Shown piece after piece: positions 50,672 to 61,985 of a DNA stretch of 64,000 nucleotides (the first letter of the stretch is position 1; each line of letters begins with the position of its first letter). Position numbers and translations under genes: made by a program. Origin of the DNA: Staphylococcus nepalensis (lineage in GTDB: Bacteria > Bacillota > Bacilli > Staphylococcales > Staphylococcaceae); NCBI RefSeq assembly GCF_014635045.1, contig NZ_BMCF01000002.1, forward strand, positions 124,001 through 188,000, read 5' to 3'. The notes beneath the pieces are model-generated. The model was not told where the DNA came from and ran no database searches. It was given only the letters and a program-made list of their open reading frames with translations.

Positions 50672-51982
50672 ATGACAGCAACTTGGGAAAAAAAGGAAGG
50701 TAACGAAGGCGTTTTATCTGTTACTGTTCCAGCAGAAAAAGTAGACAAAGCAATTGATCAAGCTTTCAAAAAAGTGGTTAAACAAATTAATGTGCCAGGT
50801 TTCCGTAAAGGGAAAGTACCTCGCCAAATTTTTGAACAACGTTTTGGTGTAGAAGCATTGTATCAAGATGCAGTTGATATCTTATTACCAGAAGCTTACG
50901 GTGAAGCTATTGACGAAGCTGGAATCAAACCAGTTGATCAACCAGAAATTAACGTGACATCAATTGAAAAAGGTGAAGATATGACATTTGAAGCAAATGT
51001 TGTAGTTGAACCTGAAGTAGAATTAGGTGAGTACAAAGGTTTAGAAGTTGAAAAACAAAATACTGAATTAACAGAAGAAGAATTACAAGAATCAATCGAT
51101 CATCAACTTGGTCATTTAGCAGAAATGGTTGTTAAAGAAGACGGCGCAGTTGAAAACGGTGATACTGTCAATATCGACTTTGATGGTTATGTCGATGGCG
51201 AACAATTTGAAGGTGGACAAGCTGAAGGTTATGACCTTGAAATTGGTTCAGGTTCATTCATTCCAGGCTTCGAAGAACAATTAGTAGGCGTGAAAGCTGG
51301 CGAAGAAAAAGATGTTACCGTAACTTTCCCAGAAGAATACCACGCTGAAGAATTAGCTGGAAAAGAAGCTACTTTTAAAACAAAAGTAAATGAAATCAAA
51401 TATAAAGATGTTCCAGAATTAAATGATGAAATTGCGAATGAATTAGATGCAGAAGCTAACTCAGTAGACGAATACAAAGACAATTTACGTAAACGTTTAG
51501 CTGAACAAAAAGCAACTGAAGCTGAGAACACTCAAAAAGAGGAAGCTATCAATAAAGCAACTAATAACACAACAATTAATATTCCAGAAGCTATGATTAA
51601 AACTGAATTAGACCGTATGGTTCAAGAATTTGGACAACGTATGCAACAACAAGGTCTTAATTTAGAAACTTACTTCCAAATTTCTGGACAAGATGAGTCA
51701 CAGTTAAGAGAACAAATGAAAGACGACGCAGAAGAACGCGTTAAAACAAACTTAACTTTAACTGCGATTGCTGATGCAGAAGAAGTAGAAGTAACTGACG
51801 CTGATATCGATAAAGAATTAGAAAAAATGAGTGAACAATTTAATATCTCAGTTGAAGATATTAAACAAACACTTGGAAATACTGACATTGTGAAAAATGA
51901 TGTGCGTATCCAAAAAGTAATCGATTTATTAGTTGAAGAAGCAAAATTAGTAGAACCATCTAAAGATGACTCAGAAGCGTAA
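50672..51982 (+). CDS. tig: Trigger factor
   Basis: Ribosome-bound chaperone and peptidyl-prolyl isomerase, 436 residues. The N-terminal ribosome-binding domain contains the signature [17 protein letters not shown] (residues 43-59). The FKBP-like PPIase domain (about 150-245) includes [16 protein letters not shown] and [16 protein letters not shown]. The C-terminal helical arms follow. TGGAGG precedes the ATG. clpX downstream has its own leader. Confidence 0.98.
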   Translation: MTATWEKKEGNEGVLSVTVPAEKVDKAIDQAFKKVVKQINVPGFRKGKVPRQIFEQRFGVEALYQDAVDILLPEAYGEAIDEAGIKPVDQPEINVTSIEKGEDMTFEANVVVEPEVELGEYKGLEVEKQNTELTEEELQESIDHQLGHLAEMVVKEDGAVENGDTVNIDFDGYVDGEQFEGGQAEGYDLEIGSGSFIPGFEEQLVGVKAGEEKDVTVTFPEEYHAEELAGKEATFKTKVNEIKYKDVPELNDEIANELDAEANSVDEYKDNLRKRLAEQKATEAENTQKEEAINKATNNTTINIPEAMIKTELDRMVQEFGQRMQQQGLNLETYFQISGQDESQLREQMKDDAEERVKTNLTLTAIADAEEVEVTDADIDKELEKMSEQFNISVEDIKQTLGNTDIVKNDVRIQKVIDLLVEEAKLVEPSKDDSEA

Positions 51983-52045
51983 CTAAACATTTCTCAAGCA
52001 TATTGTTTGTAGGAATATAGATTAGTTGTTTAATATTGTAAATTA

Positions 52046-52086
52046 GTAGCAGATGCATTTGAACAATGTGTCTGCTACAATGTTTT
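52046..52086 (+). terminator. Terminator after tig
   Basis: GTAGCAGATGCATT and AATGTGTCTGCTAC form a 14-bp stem with two imperfect pairs and a short loop, followed by AATGTTTTGT. Confidence 0.6.
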
Positions 52087-52168
52087 GTGCAAAAAACTTG
52101 AGTTTTCTTCAAGTTGCATATTAAAATGCTATCTAGTATAGTCTTTAGGGAATAGGGGTGTAAATAGA

Positions 52169-53431
52169 ATGTTCAAATTCAATGAAGATGAAGAAAATTT
52201 AAAATGCTCTTTCTGTGGTAAAGACCAAGATCAAGTTAAGAAGTTGGTTGCAGGAAGTGGCGTATACATTTGTAATGAATGTATTGAGCTATGCTCAGAA
52301 ATAGTTGAAGAAGAATTAGCTCAGTCAGAATCTGAGGGGCTAACAGAATTACCAACTCCTAAAGAAATTATGGACCAATTAAATGATTATGTTATCGGCC
52401 AAGAAAAAGCTAAAAAGTCTCTAGCAGTTGCAGTGTACAATCATTATAAACGTGTTCAAAATTTAGGTCCAAACGAAGATGATGTTGAATTACAAAAAAG
52501 TAATATTGCATTAATCGGACCAACAGGTAGCGGTAAAACGCTTCTAGCTCAAACACTAGCTAAAACTTTAAACGTACCTTTTGCGATTGCAGACGCTACG
52601 AGTCTAACTGAAGCCGGGTATGTAGGTGACGATGTTGAAAATATTCTGCTACGCTTAATTCAAGCAGCTGATTTTGATGTAGATAAAGCAGAAAAAGGCA
52701 TTATTTATGTAGACGAAATTGATAAAATAGCTAGAAAATCAGAGAATACATCTATTACAAGAGATGTGTCTGGTGAAGGTGTGCAACAAGCATTATTAAA
52801 AATTCTTGAAGGTACTACTGCAAGCGTGCCGCCACAAGGTGGTCGTAAACATCCAAACCAAGAGTTAATTCAAATTGATACAACGAATATCTTATTTGTA
52901 CTTGGTGGTGCATTTGATGGTATTGATGAAGTAATCAAACGTAGACTTGGAGAAAAAGTGATTGGCTTTTCAAGTAGCGAAGCATCTAAATATGATGAAG
53001 ATGCTATCCTTGAACAAATTAGACCTGAAGATTTACAATCATATGGTTTAATCCCTGAATTTATCGGTCGTGTGCCAATTGTTGCTAATTTAGAAACATT
53101 AGATGTAGATGCATTGAAAAACATCTTAACGCAACCTAAAAATGCGTTAGTGAAACAATATACTAAAATGTTAGAACTTGATGATGTAGCATTAGAATTT
53201 ACAGATGAAGCATTATCAGCTATTAGTAATAAAGCCATAGAACGTAAAACAGGCGCACGTGGATTGCGTTCAATTATCGAAGAAGCACTGATTGATATTA
53301 TGTACGATGTGCCATCTTCTGAAGGTGTTGTAAAAGTAGTTATAACTGAAGAAACAATTAATGAAGAAAAAAATCCTGAACTATACGATAAAGAAGGAAA
53401 CCTTGTAAACAAGGAACAAACTTCTGCTTAA
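52169..53431 (+). CDS. clpX: ATP-dependent Clp protease ATP-binding subunit ClpX
   Basis: AAA+ unfoldase that feeds ClpP, 420 residues. An N-terminal C4 zinc-binding domain ([11 protein letters not shown] and [10 protein letters not shown], residues 11-41) is followed by Walker [11 protein letters not shown] near residue 118, the pore loop GYVGDD, Walker [12 protein letters not shown] near residue 180, the ClpP-docking IGF loop in [11 protein letters not shown], and sensor 2 in [14 protein letters not shown]. It lies between tig and engB as in other Bacillales. Confidence 0.98.
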   Translation: MFKFNEDEENLKCSFCGKDQDQVKKLVAGSGVYICNECIELCSEIVEEELAQSESEGLTELPTPKEIMDQLNDYVIGQEKAKKSLAVAVYNHYKRVQNLGPNEDDVELQKSNIALIGPTGSGKTLLAQTLAKTLNVPFAIADATSLTEAGYVGDDVENILLRLIQAADFDVDKAEKGIIYVDEIDKIARKSENTSITRDVSGEGVQQALLKILEGTTASVPPQGGRKHPNQELIQIDTTNILFVLGGAFDGIDEVIKRRLGEKVIGFSSSEASKYDEDAILEQIRPEDLQSYGLIPEFIGRVPIVANLETLDVDALKNILTQPKNALVKQYTKMLELDDVALEFTDEALSAISNKAIERKTGARGLRSIIEEALIDIMYDVPSSEGVVKVVITEETINEEKNPELYDKEGNLVNKEQTSA

Positions 53432-53572
53432 TTTAGTAACACAAAAGAAAACGATACAATTCCAATTTTCCTAAAAAAAGATTGTTTTGTTGTGTAACGG
53501 CGAACATGCTAAACTCGAAAAAGTTTGACACAAAATTTATTTTCAAGTAGCGGTAGTGCCGATATGAAATTC

Positions 53573-53612
53573 GAGGCTGAGACGTATTTATGTCTTAGCC
53601 TCTTTCTTTGTT
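53573..53612 (+). terminator. Terminator after clpX
   Basis: GAGGCTGAGAC and GTCTTAGCCTC form an 11-bp stem with one G-U pair, loop GTATTTAT, tail TTTCTTTG. GAGAC hairpin family member. Confidence 0.8.
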
Positions 53613-53703
53613 AAAAGGTATAAAATCATAGAAAAATACATATTATTATTTGAAATTGTGTAATATAATAATGGAGTATGTTTAATAGAAAAGAGGGTCG
53701 GTA

Positions 53704-54291
53704 ATGAAAATAAATCCTAATGAAATTGAATTACTAATAAGTGCTGTCAAGCCTGAACAATATCCTGAAACAGGTTTGAGTGAAGTTGGGCTGAGTGGCC
53801 GATCTAATGTTGGTAAGTCAACGTTTATCAATAGCATGATTGGTCGTAAAAATATGGCTAGAACATCACAACAACCTGGTAAAACGCAGACGCTCAATTT
53901 TTATAATATTGATAACCAGCTTGTATTTGTAGATGTACCAGGATATGGTTACGCCAAAGTAAGCAAAAAACAACGTGAAGCGTTTGGGAAAATGATTGAA
54001 AAGTATATTTCGCAGAGAGCGTCTCTAAAACTGGTAATTCAACTCGTTGACTTAAGACATAATCCCACAGAAGATGACGTTTTAATGTATAATTATTTGA
54101 AATATTTTGATATTCCAATATTGGTTGTTGCAACTAAAGAAGATAAAATCGCAAAAGGTAAAGTCCAAAAACATTTATCCAATGTACAACGGAAACTTGA
54201 AATGGAACCTGAAGATGAAATTATAAGTTATTCTTCTATAAAAAATAGTAAGCAACAACAGGTATGGAATATAATTGAAAAATATTTATAA
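53704..54291 (+). CDS. engB: Ribosome biogenesis GTP-binding protein EngB (YsxC)
   Basis: TRAFAC-class GTPase needed for 50S maturation, 195 residues. G motifs in order: [14 protein letters not shown] (G1, about residues 31-44), T in RTSQQPGKT (G2), DVPGYGYAK (G3, near 79), TKEDK (G4, near 140) and SSIKN (G5). AGAGGGTCGG precedes the ATG. hemA follows 160 bases later with its own promoter. Confidence 0.97.
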   Translation: MKINPNEIELLISAVKPEQYPETGLSEVGLSGRSNVGKSTFINSMIGRKNMARTSQQPGKTQTLNFYNIDNQLVFVDVPGYGYAKVSKKQREAFGKMIEKYISQRASLKLVIQLVDLRHNPTEDDVLMYNYLKYFDIPILVVATKEDKIAKGKVQKHLSNVQRKLEMEPEDEIISYSSIKNSKQQQVWNIIEKYL

Positions 54292-54350
54292 AAATTAATA
54301 ACAATGATATGGGCAACATTAATTGTACAAATTATGACAACTATTTGAAT

Positions 54351-54375
54351 GTAAATTAGAATATTTCTAATTTAC
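54351..54375 (+). promoter_or_regulatory. Palindrome upstream of hemA, PerR/Fur-like
   Basis: GTAAATTAGA, five bases ATATT, then TCTAATTTAC: a 10-bp perfect inverted repeat. Its core TTAGAATATTTCTAA matches the 7-1-7 PerR box TTATAATNATTATAA at 11 of 14 defined positions. It lies just upstream of the hemA promoter. Confidence 0.4.
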
Positions 54376-54388
54376 GTGTGCAAGTTGC

Positions 54389-54416
54389 TTAACTCAAATG
54401 ATAATTGTGTTATAAT
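54389..54416 (+). promoter_or_regulatory. Promoter of the hem operon
   Basis: TATAAT with a weak TTAACT -35 at 16 bases, about 35 bases before the hemA start. Confidence 0.5.
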
Positions 54417-54450
54417 TTACTTATTGTAATATGTATGGAGGGCGTTATAA

Positions 54451-55785
54451 ATGCATTTAATTGCGATAAGCATTAATCATCGTACAGCAGATGTAGCACT
54501 GAGAGAACAAGTTGCTTTTAAAGATGATGCCATACGTTCAGCCAATGTTGATTTATTCGAAACTAAATCTATTTTAGAAAATGTAATATTATCAACTTGT
54601 AATCGTACAGAAGTATATGCGGTTGTTGATCAAATTCATACAGGTCGCTATTATATTCAACGTTTTTTAGCGAGAAATTTTGGATTTGAAGTAGAAGAGA
54701 TTAAAGCTATGACTGAAGTAACTGTGGGGGACGATGCAGTAAGACACTTATTGCAAGTTACTTCAGGATTAGATTCTGTAGTATTAGGTGAAACTCAAAT
54801 TCTTGGACAAATCAGAGATGCATTCTTTGTTGCTCAAGAAGAAGATACGACGGGTACTGTATTTAATCACTTATTTAAACAAGCAATTACTTTTGCGAAA
54901 AAAGCGCACAATGACACTGATATAGCAGATAATGCAGTAAGTGTTTCATATGCAGCAGTTGAACTCAGTAAGAAAGTGTTTGGCAAAATTAATAATAAAA
55001 AAGCTTTGATCATCGGTGCAGGGGAAATGAGTGAATTATCACTCTTAAATTTGATAGGTTCAAATGTAACAGATATTACTATAGTAAATAGAACTGTGAG
55101 CAAAGCGCAACAGTTAGCTATAGCACATGATGTTAAATATGAATCTATGGAAGCACTACCACAACTTTTGGCTCATGCCGATATAGTTATAAGTTCAACT
55201 AGTTCAGATACGTATATTATTACGGATCACATGATCAGTTCAATACAATCGCAACGAAAAAATGATTCACTTGTGTTAATAGATATTGCAGTTCCAAGAG
55301 ATATTGAACCTGATATAAATGCTGTTCAAGATGTGTTTAACTATGATGTTGACGATTTGAAAGGATTAGTAGATGCTAACCTTAAAGAACGTCAGAATGC
55401 AGCCAATGAAATCTTGCAGAGAATACCAGCAGAAATTGACGCACATAATGAATGGGTTAATATGCTAGGTGTCGTTCCTGTAATTCGTGCGCTTAGAGAA
55501 AAAGCAATGAATATACAAGAAGATACAATGAGTAGTATTGATAGAAAACTCCCAGGTTTAACAGAAAGAGAACGCAAAATTATATCAAAACACACCAAAA
55601 GTATCATTAACCAAATGTTAAAAGATCCTATTAAGCAGGCTAAAGAGTTGAGTAGTGACAAAAAAGGTAACGAAAAATTAGAGCTATTTCAAAACATTTT
55701 TGACATTGAAGCAGAACAAGCTTATGAACCCAAAAAGAAAAAGCGTAATGTAGCTACGACAAGTCAAATTTTTAGTTTTGAATAA
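54451..55785 (+). CDS. hemA: Glutamyl-tRNA reductase
   Basis: First committed step of the C5 haem pathway: reduces Glu-tRNA to glutamate-1-semialdehyde. The catalytic cysteine is Cys50 in [24 protein letters not shown] near residue 115 and the NADPH-binding [15 protein letters not shown] near residue 190 follow, then the dimerisation helix. Length 444 is close to the staphylococcal form. GGAGGGC precedes the ATG. First gene of a six-gene hemAXCDBL operon. Confidence 0.98.
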   Translation: MHLIAISINHRTADVALREQVAFKDDAIRSANVDLFETKSILENVILSTCNRTEVYAVVDQIHTGRYYIQRFLARNFGFEVEEIKAMTEVTVGDDAVRHLLQVTSGLDSVVLGETQILGQIRDAFFVAQEEDTTGTVFNHLFKQAITFAKKAHNDTDIADNAVSVSYAAVELSKKVFGKINNKKALIIGAGEMSELSLLNLIGSNVTDITIVNRTVSKAQQLAIAHDVKYESMEALPQLLAHADIVISSTSSDTYIITDHMISSIQSQRKNDSLVLIDIAVPRDIEPDINAVQDVFNYDVDDLKGLVDANLKERQNAANEILQRIPAEIDAHNEWVNMLGVVPVIRALREKAMNIQEDTMSSIDRKLPGLTERERKIISKHTKSIINQMLKDPIKQAKELSSDKKGNEKLELFQNIFDIEAEQAYEPKKKKRNVATTSQIFSFE

Positions 55786-55806
55786 GCATATGCAAATGGT
55801 GATGAT

Positions 55807-56643
55807 ATGCAAGAATTTTTGTTCATTAGACTAAATGAACTTATTTTATTAATTTATTTACTTAGCATTGCTTGTTATTTTTTTGATTTTGTGAGAAAAA
55901 ACCATAGGATTAAAACGATTGGTTTTGTTACATTAGGGGTTGTTTGGATGTTACAAACAATCTCTTTATCTTTATATATAAATGTGACAAAACAAATCCC
56001 CCTAGGAAACATTTTTGATGTGTTCTTTGCATTAGCATGGTTAATCATTTCTATTTCAATAGTGATTAGTGTGATTAAGCAAATTAATTTGTCGATATTT
56101 CTATTTAATATTATTGGCTTTCTATTAATTGCTGTTAATACATTCCAACCGATGCGATATCAAAGTACGGGTGAGAAATTAAATATTATAAATGAATTGC
56201 TCATAGTCCATATTAGTTTTGCGGTCATTAGCTATGCATTATTTGCATTTGCTTTTGTCAATTGTATATTGTATTTAATACAATATAATAATTTGAAACA
56301 AAAGAAATTTGATCAAAAATATTTTAGGATTGGAAGTGTAGCTACACTTGAACAAGTCGTGTTCTATAGTAGTTTAATAGGTTTTACTTTCATTATATTT
56401 AGTATCATATTAGGTGCACAATGGGGATTCAATACATTAGGGGGATATATTCTTATAGATCCTAAAGTAATCATGTCGTTAATAATAACGTTATTATATG
56501 GAATTTATTTGATTTTTAGAGTGAAAAAAATCATAAATAAGCACAAATTGATTTATTTTAATATCATATTATTTTGTCTTAGTATGATTAATTTATTTTT
56601 CGCTTCGCATATATCTGATTTTCATCAATGGACAGGTATTTAA
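55807..56643 (+). CDS. hemX: HemX membrane protein (CcsA-like)
   Basis: A 278-residue integral membrane protein with about eight transmembrane helices, related to the cytochrome c assembly protein CcsA/CcmC. In staphylococci HemX lowers the level of HemA and so restrains haem synthesis. The distal part HISFAVISYALFAFAF and GAQWGFNTLGGYILIDPK carry the family features. Its ribosome site is weak (GGTGATG), so translation may be coupled to hemA, 21 bases upstream. Confidence 0.92.
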   Translation: MQEFLFIRLNELILLIYLLSIACYFFDFVRKNHRIKTIGFVTLGVVWMLQTISLSLYINVTKQIPLGNIFDVFFALAWLIISISIVISVIKQINLSIFLFNIIGFLLIAVNTFQPMRYQSTGEKLNIINELLIVHISFAVISYALFAFAFVNCILYLIQYNNLKQKKFDQKYFRIGSVATLEQVVFYSSLIGFTFIIFSIILGAQWGFNTLGGYILIDPKVIMSLIITLLYGIYLIFRVKKIINKHKLIYFNIILFCLSMINLFFASHISDFHQWTGI

Positions 56644-56690
56644 TGATGTATGATTAAGTTAAATAGATTTTTTCTAGGAGGTTGCGCATG

Positions 56691-57617
56691 ATGCGTAAAT
56701 TAGTTGTAGGTTCACGTAGAAGTAAATTAGCTTTAACGCAAAGCAGACAGTTTATTGATAAATTAAAAGCGATTGACCCTAGTTTAGAGATAGAAATTAA
56801 AGAAATCGTAACAAAAGGCGACCGTATCATAGATAAACAATTATCTAAAGTTGGAGGCAAAGGCTTATTTGTTAAAGAAATCCAAAATGCCTTGTTTAGT
56901 CAAGAAATTGATATGGCTATACATTCTTTAAAAGATGTCCCAAGTGTTATACCTGAAGGATTAACTTTAGGATGTGTGCCCGATCGAGAAAACCCCTATG
57001 ACGCTTATATAGCAAAAAATCATGTTCCTCTACATGAATTACCTGATAATAGTATAGTTGGTACGAGTTCATTACGACGTGGTGCTCAAATACTTGCTAA
57101 ATATCCTCATTTACAAATAAAATGGATTCGTGGAAATATAGACACGCGATTAAGTAAATTAGAAAATGAAGATTATGATGCTATACTATTAGCTGCGGCA
57201 GGACTTAAGCGTATGGGGTGGTCAGATGACATCGTTACTGACTACTTGGATGAAGATACGCTAATACCAGCAATAGGACAAGGCGCTTTAGGCATTGAAT
57301 GTCGGTCGGATGATAAAGCATTATTAGACTTATTAACACAAGTCCATAACCATGACGTTGCCGAATGTGTAACCGCTGAACGTACATTTTTAGAGCGTAT
57401 GAATGGAAGCTGTCAGGTGCCTATCGGAGGCTATGCTAGTAAAAATAGTGATGGTACAATAGTATTTACAGGACTAATCATGTCACCTGATGGTAAAGAA
57501 CGTTACGAACACACAGAGCGTGGTACAAATCCAGTTGAGCTCGGTGAAAAAGTTACTGAAGTTTTAAATGCGCAAGGTGCATATGAAATAATTAAAGCAC
57601 TTAACGAAGAACAATAA
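56691..57617 (+). CDS. hemC: Porphobilinogen deaminase
   Basis: Polymerises four porphobilinogens to hydroxymethylbilane, 308 residues. N-terminal signature [17 protein letters not shown], active-site [10 protein letters not shown] near residue 80, arginine-rich substrate site [10 protein letters not shown], and the cofactor-binding Cys241 in [13 protein letters not shown]. Two adjacent ATG codons occur; I chose the second, eight bases after TAGGAGG. hemD follows nine bases after the nominal end. Confidence 0.97.
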   Translation: MRKLVVGSRRSKLALTQSRQFIDKLKAIDPSLEIEIKEIVTKGDRIIDKQLSKVGGKGLFVKEIQNALFSQEIDMAIHSLKDVPSVIPEGLTLGCVPDRENPYDAYIAKNHVPLHELPDNSIVGTSSLRRGAQILAKYPHLQIKWIRGNIDTRLSKLENEDYDAILLAAAGLKRMGWSDDIVTDYLDEDTLIPAIGQGALGIECRSDDKALLDLLTQVHNHDVAECVTAERTFLERMNGSCQVPIGGYASKNSDGTIVFTGLIMSPDGKERYEHTERGTNPVELGEKVTEVLNAQGAYEIIKALNEEQ

Positions 57618-57635
57618 TCGTTCGAGGTGAAAATA

Positions 57636-58322
57636 ATGAGACCAGTGATAGTTATGACACAAACTAACGAATTTAAAAAAGATGGTATAAATATTCTACA
57701 CAAGCCTTTTATAGATGTGGAACCGTTATCGTTTGATTTAAATTTGTTAAAAGTCGACTATGACTGGCTTATTTTTTCGTCTAAAAACGCAGTCAGATAT
57801 TTTCAATCATTTTTATCGCAAGTGAAAGTGAAAAAATTTGCTGCAATAGGCGCTAAAACTGCAGAATATTGCAAATCAATCGGGCTTGATGTTCTATATT
57901 ATCCATCGGATTATTCGCAAGAAGGTTTTCTTAAATCCTTTAAAACTATAAAGGGTAGTAATATTTTGATACCTTCTAGTGCACAAGCGCGTCCTTTATT
58001 ACAAAATAGTTTAAAACAACAAGGGCATCATGTATGTAAAATTGATTTATACCGACCTATACCACATAAAGATAACATTGAAATGGTTAAACGAATGATG
58101 AAATATAATGAATTAGATGCTATCACGTTTGCGAGTTCATCAGCAGTGAAATATTTTTTTGAACAAGGTCCAACGCCTGTATTTAACCATTACTATGCAA
58201 TAGGTCAGCAAACATTGGATACTATAATGCACTATGGCTATGATGCCACTATTTCAGATATACAAACGTTAGACTCATTAACAAATAAAATCTTAGAAAG
58301 TTGGGAAAATGATGCAATTTGA
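57636..58322 (+). CDS. hemD: Uroporphyrinogen-III synthase
   Basis: Cyclises hydroxymethylbilane with inversion of ring D. The 228-residue protein is poorly conserved, as usual. Two-domain pattern is visible: [14 protein letters not shown] near residue 45 and [20 protein letters not shown] near residue 165 are the two pseudo-repeat motifs. The ATG follows GAGGTG. Assignment rests on these motifs plus its place between hemC and hemB, whose start it overlaps. Confidence 0.93.
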   Translation: MRPVIVMTQTNEFKKDGINILHKPFIDVEPLSFDLNLLKVDYDWLIFSSKNAVRYFQSFLSQVKVKKFAAIGAKTAEYCKSIGLDVLYYPSDYSQEGFLKSFKTIKGSNILIPSSAQARPLLQNSLKQQGHHVCKIDLYRPIPHKDNIEMVKRMMKYNELDAITFASSSAVKYFFEQGPTPVFNHYYAIGQQTLDTIMHYGYDATISDIQTLDSLTNKILESWENDAI

Positions 58323-59289
58323 TAGACATAGAAGATTACGCAGTAGCAAATCTATGAGAGATATGGTGCGTGAAACACACGTACGTAAAGAAGATTTAAT
58401 TTATCCAATTTTTGTAGTTGAACGCGACAATGTTAAAGAAGAAATTAAATCTATGCCAGGCGTATACCAATTAAGTTTAAATTTAATTGATGAAGAGATA
58501 AAAGAAGCTTATGAATTAGGCATCAGAGGTATTATGTTCTTTGGCGTACCAAACGAAAAGGATGCTGTTGGTACAGGCGCTTATGACCATAATGGTATTG
58601 TTCAAGAAGCGACTAGGAAAGCCAAAGCAATGTACAACGATTTACTTATCGTAGCAGATACATGTTTATGTGAATATACAGATCACGGCCATTGTGGCGT
58701 CATTAATGAAAAAACGCAAGATGTAGATAATGATAAATCATTACCACTATTAGTTAAAACTGCCATTTCCCAAGTTGAAGCAGGTGCTGACATTATTGCG
58801 CCTAGTAATATGATGGACGGTTTTGTTGCTGAAATTAGAGCAGGTCTAGATGAAGCAGGCTATTACAATATACCAATTATGAGTTATGGTATTAAATATG
58901 CTTCAAGTTTCTTTGGACCATTCCGTGATGCTGCTGAATCTACACCTCAATTTGGAGATAGAAAAACATACCAAATGGATCCAGCCAATAGAAGAGAAGC
59001 ATTGAGAGAACTAGAAAGTGATTTACATGAAGGCGCCGATATGATGATTGTTAAACCTGCATTAAGCTTTTTAGATATCATCAGAGATGTAAGAAATACA
59101 ACCAATGTGCCTGTAGTCGCATATAATGTGAGTGGTGAATACAGTATGACTAAAGCTGCAGCGCTTAACGGTTGGATTGACGAAAAACAAGTAGTGATGG
59201 AACAAATGACTTCAATGAAACGTGCAGGCGCTGACATGATTATCACTTATTTCTCTAAAGATATTTGTAAATATATTGATGAACAATAA
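58312..59289 (+). CDS. hemB: Delta-aminolevulinic acid dehydratase
   Basis: Condenses two 5-aminolevulinates to porphobilinogen, 325 residues. A zinc-type site is shown by [17 protein letters not shown] near residue 120. The two Schiff-base lysines are in [15 protein letters not shown] and [12 protein letters not shown]. It starts inside hemD at one of two adjacent ATG codons (58309 or 58312), with only a weak ribosome site, so translation is probably coupled to hemD. Confidence 0.97.
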   Translation: MQFDRHRRLRSSKSMRDMVRETHVRKEDLIYPIFVVERDNVKEEIKSMPGVYQLSLNLIDEEIKEAYELGIRGIMFFGVPNEKDAVGTGAYDHNGIVQEATRKAKAMYNDLLIVADTCLCEYTDHGHCGVINEKTQDVDNDKSLPLLVKTAISQVEAGADIIAPSNMMDGFVAEIRAGLDEAGYYNIPIMSYGIKYASSFFGPFRDAAESTPQFGDRKTYQMDPANRREALRELESDLHEGADMMIVKPALSFLDIIRDVRNTTNVPVVAYNVSGEYSMTKAAALNGWIDEKQVVMEQMTSMKRAGADMIITYFSKDICKYIDEQ

Positions 59290-59302
59290 GGAGGCAATTT
59301 TA

Positions 59303-60586
59303 ATGGGATATAATAATTCTATAGAAGCAATGAAGGTAGCCGAACAACTGATGCCAGGCGGCGTAAATAGTCCAGTAAGAGCATTTAAATCAGTAGACAC
59401 ACCTGCTATTTTTATGGATCATGGACAAGGTTCAAAAATATATGATATTGATGGTAATGAATATATTGATTACGTACTAAGTTGGGGTCCCTTAATCTTG
59501 GGTCATAAGAATAAGCAAGTAAATGAAAAATTACATGAGGCTGTAGACAATGGGACTAGCTTTGGTGCTTCAACAATTATTGAAAATAAATTAGCTGAAC
59601 TTGTTATAGACCGCGTTCCTTCTATTGAAAAATTACGTATGGTCTCTTCAGGTACAGAGGCAACGCTAGATACTTTACGTTTAGCCCGAGGTTATACTGG
59701 TAGAAATAAAATTGTGAAATTTACTGGTTGTTATCACGGCCATAGTGATTCACTATTAATCAAAGCAGGTTCTGGTGTTGCGACATTAGGGCTACCTGAT
59801 TCCCCTGGTGTACCAGAAGGCATAGCTAAAAACACAATTTCAGTACCATACAATGATTTAGAATCTATTAAAGTTGCATTTAAAGAATATGGTGACGATA
59901 TCGCAGGCGTGATTGTAGAACCAGTAGCTGGTAATATGGGCGTTGTGCCACCAGTTGAAGGGTTCTTGCAAGGACTACGAGATATCACAAATGAATACGG
60001 CTCATTACTTATCTTTGACGAGGTAATGACTGGTTTCAGAGTAGGTTATAACTGTGCGCAAGGATACTTTAATGTGACACCAGATTTAACGTGTTTAGGT
60101 AAAGTGATTGGTGGTGGCTTGCCTGCAGCTGCTTTTGGTGGAAAAAAAGAAATTATGGATCATATAGCACCTTCAGGTAATATTTACCAAGCAGGTACGT
60201 TATCAGGTAATCCATTAGCAATGACGAGTGGTTATGAAACACTAAAACAATTAACACCTGAGTCGTATGATTATTTCAATAAACTTGGGGACCTATTAGA
60301 AGATGGTTTGAAAACTATTTTTGCAAAACATAATGCTCCAATCACTGTTAATCGTGCTGGTTCTATGATAGGCTATTTCTTAAATGAAGGGCCAGTAACC
60401 AATTTTGAAGAGGCGAATCAAAGTGATTTAGAAATGTTTAGCCAAATGTACAGAGAAATGGCTAAAGAAGGTGTCTTTTTACCACCATCTCAATTTGAAG
60501 GCACATTCCTTTCAACTGCACACACTGAGGAAGATATCCAAAAAACATTAGAAGCGTTTGATACTGCTTTAAGTCGTATTGTCTAA
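59303..60586 (+). CDS. hemL: Glutamate-1-semialdehyde 2,1-aminomutase
   Basis: PLP enzyme making 5-aminolevulinate, 427 residues. [12 protein letters not shown] near the N-terminus is the GSAM signature, [11 protein letters not shown] near residue 240 holds the cofactor aspartate, and the PLP lysine is Lys267 in [21 protein letters not shown] lies eight bases before the ATG; an in-frame ATG inside hemB has none. Last gene of the hem operon. Staphylococci usually carry a second GSAM paralogue elsewhere. Confidence 0.97.
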   Translation: MGYNNSIEAMKVAEQLMPGGVNSPVRAFKSVDTPAIFMDHGQGSKIYDIDGNEYIDYVLSWGPLILGHKNKQVNEKLHEAVDNGTSFGASTIIENKLAELVIDRVPSIEKLRMVSSGTEATLDTLRLARGYTGRNKIVKFTGCYHGHSDSLLIKAGSGVATLGLPDSPGVPEGIAKNTISVPYNDLESIKVAFKEYGDDIAGVIVEPVAGNMGVVPPVEGFLQGLRDITNEYGSLLIFDEVMTGFRVGYNCAQGYFNVTPDLTCLGKVIGGGLPAAAFGGKKEIMDHIAPSGNIYQAGTLSGNPLAMTSGYETLKQLTPESYDYFNKLGDLLEDGLKTIFAKHNAPITVNRAGSMIGYFLNEGPVTNFEEANQSDLEMFSQMYREMAKEGVFLPPSQFEGTFLSTAHTEEDIQKTLEAFDTALSRIV

Positions 60587-60639
60587 TATATACCAACTTT
60601 ATTTAACATCAATAATGTACTATACTGATGGAAACAGTA

Positions 60640-60691
60640 AAGTGTTTTAGATGGCCGGTTTCGTTACAGTAAGTATACTAAGTGTTTTAGA
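60640..60691 (+). repeat. Short direct repeat after hemL
   Basis: AAGTGTTTTAGA occurs at 60640-60651 and again at 60680-60691, each preceded by ACAGTAA within 14 bases. The spacing is 40 bases. Probably a small local duplication. Confidence 0.5.
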
Positions 60692-60707
60692 GTTCTTTTT
60701 TACCTTT

Positions 60708-60766
60708 GGGGGCGGGGATTCGAAATCAAATTAAACATTTTGATTTCTAACTCGCTCCTTTTAAAT
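60708..60766 (+). terminator. Terminator after hemL
   Basis: GGGGCGGGGATTCGAAATCAAA pairs imperfectly with TTGATTTCTAACTCGCTCC, followed by TTTTAAATTT. Member of the GGAGCGAG hairpin subtype. Confidence 0.68.
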
Positions 60767-60807
60767 TTACATAATAGGGTGACGATACTTAAGAAAGTTG
60801 TGAGAAT

Positions 60808-61890
60808 ATGAATAAGCAATTAAAAGGTAACTTAATCGTATTAATACTAGCACTTATTTTTAGTTTGATACTTAATGCGGCACATGTTTTACTTCCATTC
60901 ATGTTTGGTCCGATTATTGCTAGTATCGTTTGTATACGTTATTTACACCTAGATGTACAATGGCCATTTTGGTTGAGTCAAATAGGATTAGTATTATTAG
61001 GTGTTCAAATCGGTTCTACTTTTACTAAAACTGTTATTTTAGATATTAAAGATGATTGGTTTACCATCGTTATGATTACTGTCATGCTCCTTGTATTAGC
61101 GTTAATTATTGCGTATTTCTTTAAAAAAATTGCCAATGTTAATACTGAAACAGCGATACTTAGCGTTATTCCAGGTGCTTTGAGCCAGATGTTAATTATG
61201 GCGGAAGAGAATAAAAAAGCGAATATTATGGTAGTGAGTCTAACGCAAACTTCTAGAATTATCTTTGTTGTAATACTCGTACCTTTTTTATCTTACTTTT
61301 TTAAAAATCCAGATAATGGTGGGGCTCTTGCTACCAATACGACTAAAACTTTAACACAAGCTTTAACCCTCCCTAATATACTTATATTAATTATTGCGAT
61401 AACTGTTGTTTATTTTGTTATGAAAAAAATAAATTTTCCAACGAAGCAATTACTTGCACCAATACTTGTACTTATTTGTTGGAATTTATTTACTAGTGCG
61501 ACGTTTACGTTAGATAATTATATTATTGCTGCTGCTCAAATCATATATATGATACGTATAGGTATACAAATTGCAAAACTATTAGATCAAATGAAAGGAA
61601 GAATTGCTGTAGCAATCGCTTTTCAAAATATTTTATTGATTTTACTTGCGTTTGTAATGGTACTATTTATATCTTCTGTTTCTCATCACCAAGTAAACGA
61701 ACTATTCTTAGGTGCAGCGCCTGGGGGAATGAGTCAAATTGTGTTAGTTGCCATTGAAACAGGTGCTGATGTAGCTATGATATCGAGTTATCATATCTTT
61801 AGAATATTCTTTATACTATTTTTAATTGCACCGATGTTAAATTATTTTCTTAAATATAGAGCAAGACAAGGTTATCATAATGAAAAATGA
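60808..61890 (+). CDS. AbrB-family integral membrane protein
   Basis: A 360-residue protein with about ten transmembrane helices. It has the internal duplication that defines the AbrB membrane family (named after putative ammonia monooxygenase, unrelated to the AbrB regulator): VIPGALSQMLIMAEE in the first half and AAPGGMSQIVLVAIETGADV in the second. Transport substrate is unknown. It has no enzymatic motif, so I treat the monooxygenase name as unsupported. Ribosome site is weak (GTGAGAAT). Confidence 0.86.
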   Translation: MNKQLKGNLIVLILALIFSLILNAAHVLLPFMFGPIIASIVCIRYLHLDVQWPFWLSQIGLVLLGVQIGSTFTKTVILDIKDDWFTIVMITVMLLVLALIIAYFFKKIANVNTETAILSVIPGALSQMLIMAEENKKANIMVVSLTQTSRIIFVVILVPFLSYFFKNPDNGGALATNTTKTLTQALTLPNILILIIAITVVYFVMKKINFPTKQLLAPILVLICWNLFTSATFTLDNYIIAAAQIIYMIRIGIQIAKLLDQMKGRIAVAIAFQNILLILLAFVMVLFISSVSHHQVNELFLGAAPGGMSQIVLVAIETGADVAMISSYHIFRIFFILFLIAPMLNYFLKYRARQGYHNEK

Positions 61891-61985
61891 TTGTTGAATA
61901 TACAATCTCGCCTAACACTTTAACAAGTTTACAATATTTTAATAATTATTGCGTTGAACAATATAATTTTGTTTGATAATATAAA

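Noticed and set aside
52870-53412. 180-codon minus-strand frame inside clpX
   Set aside because: Serine-rich antisense shadow of a conserved gene, with no ribosome site or homologous motif.
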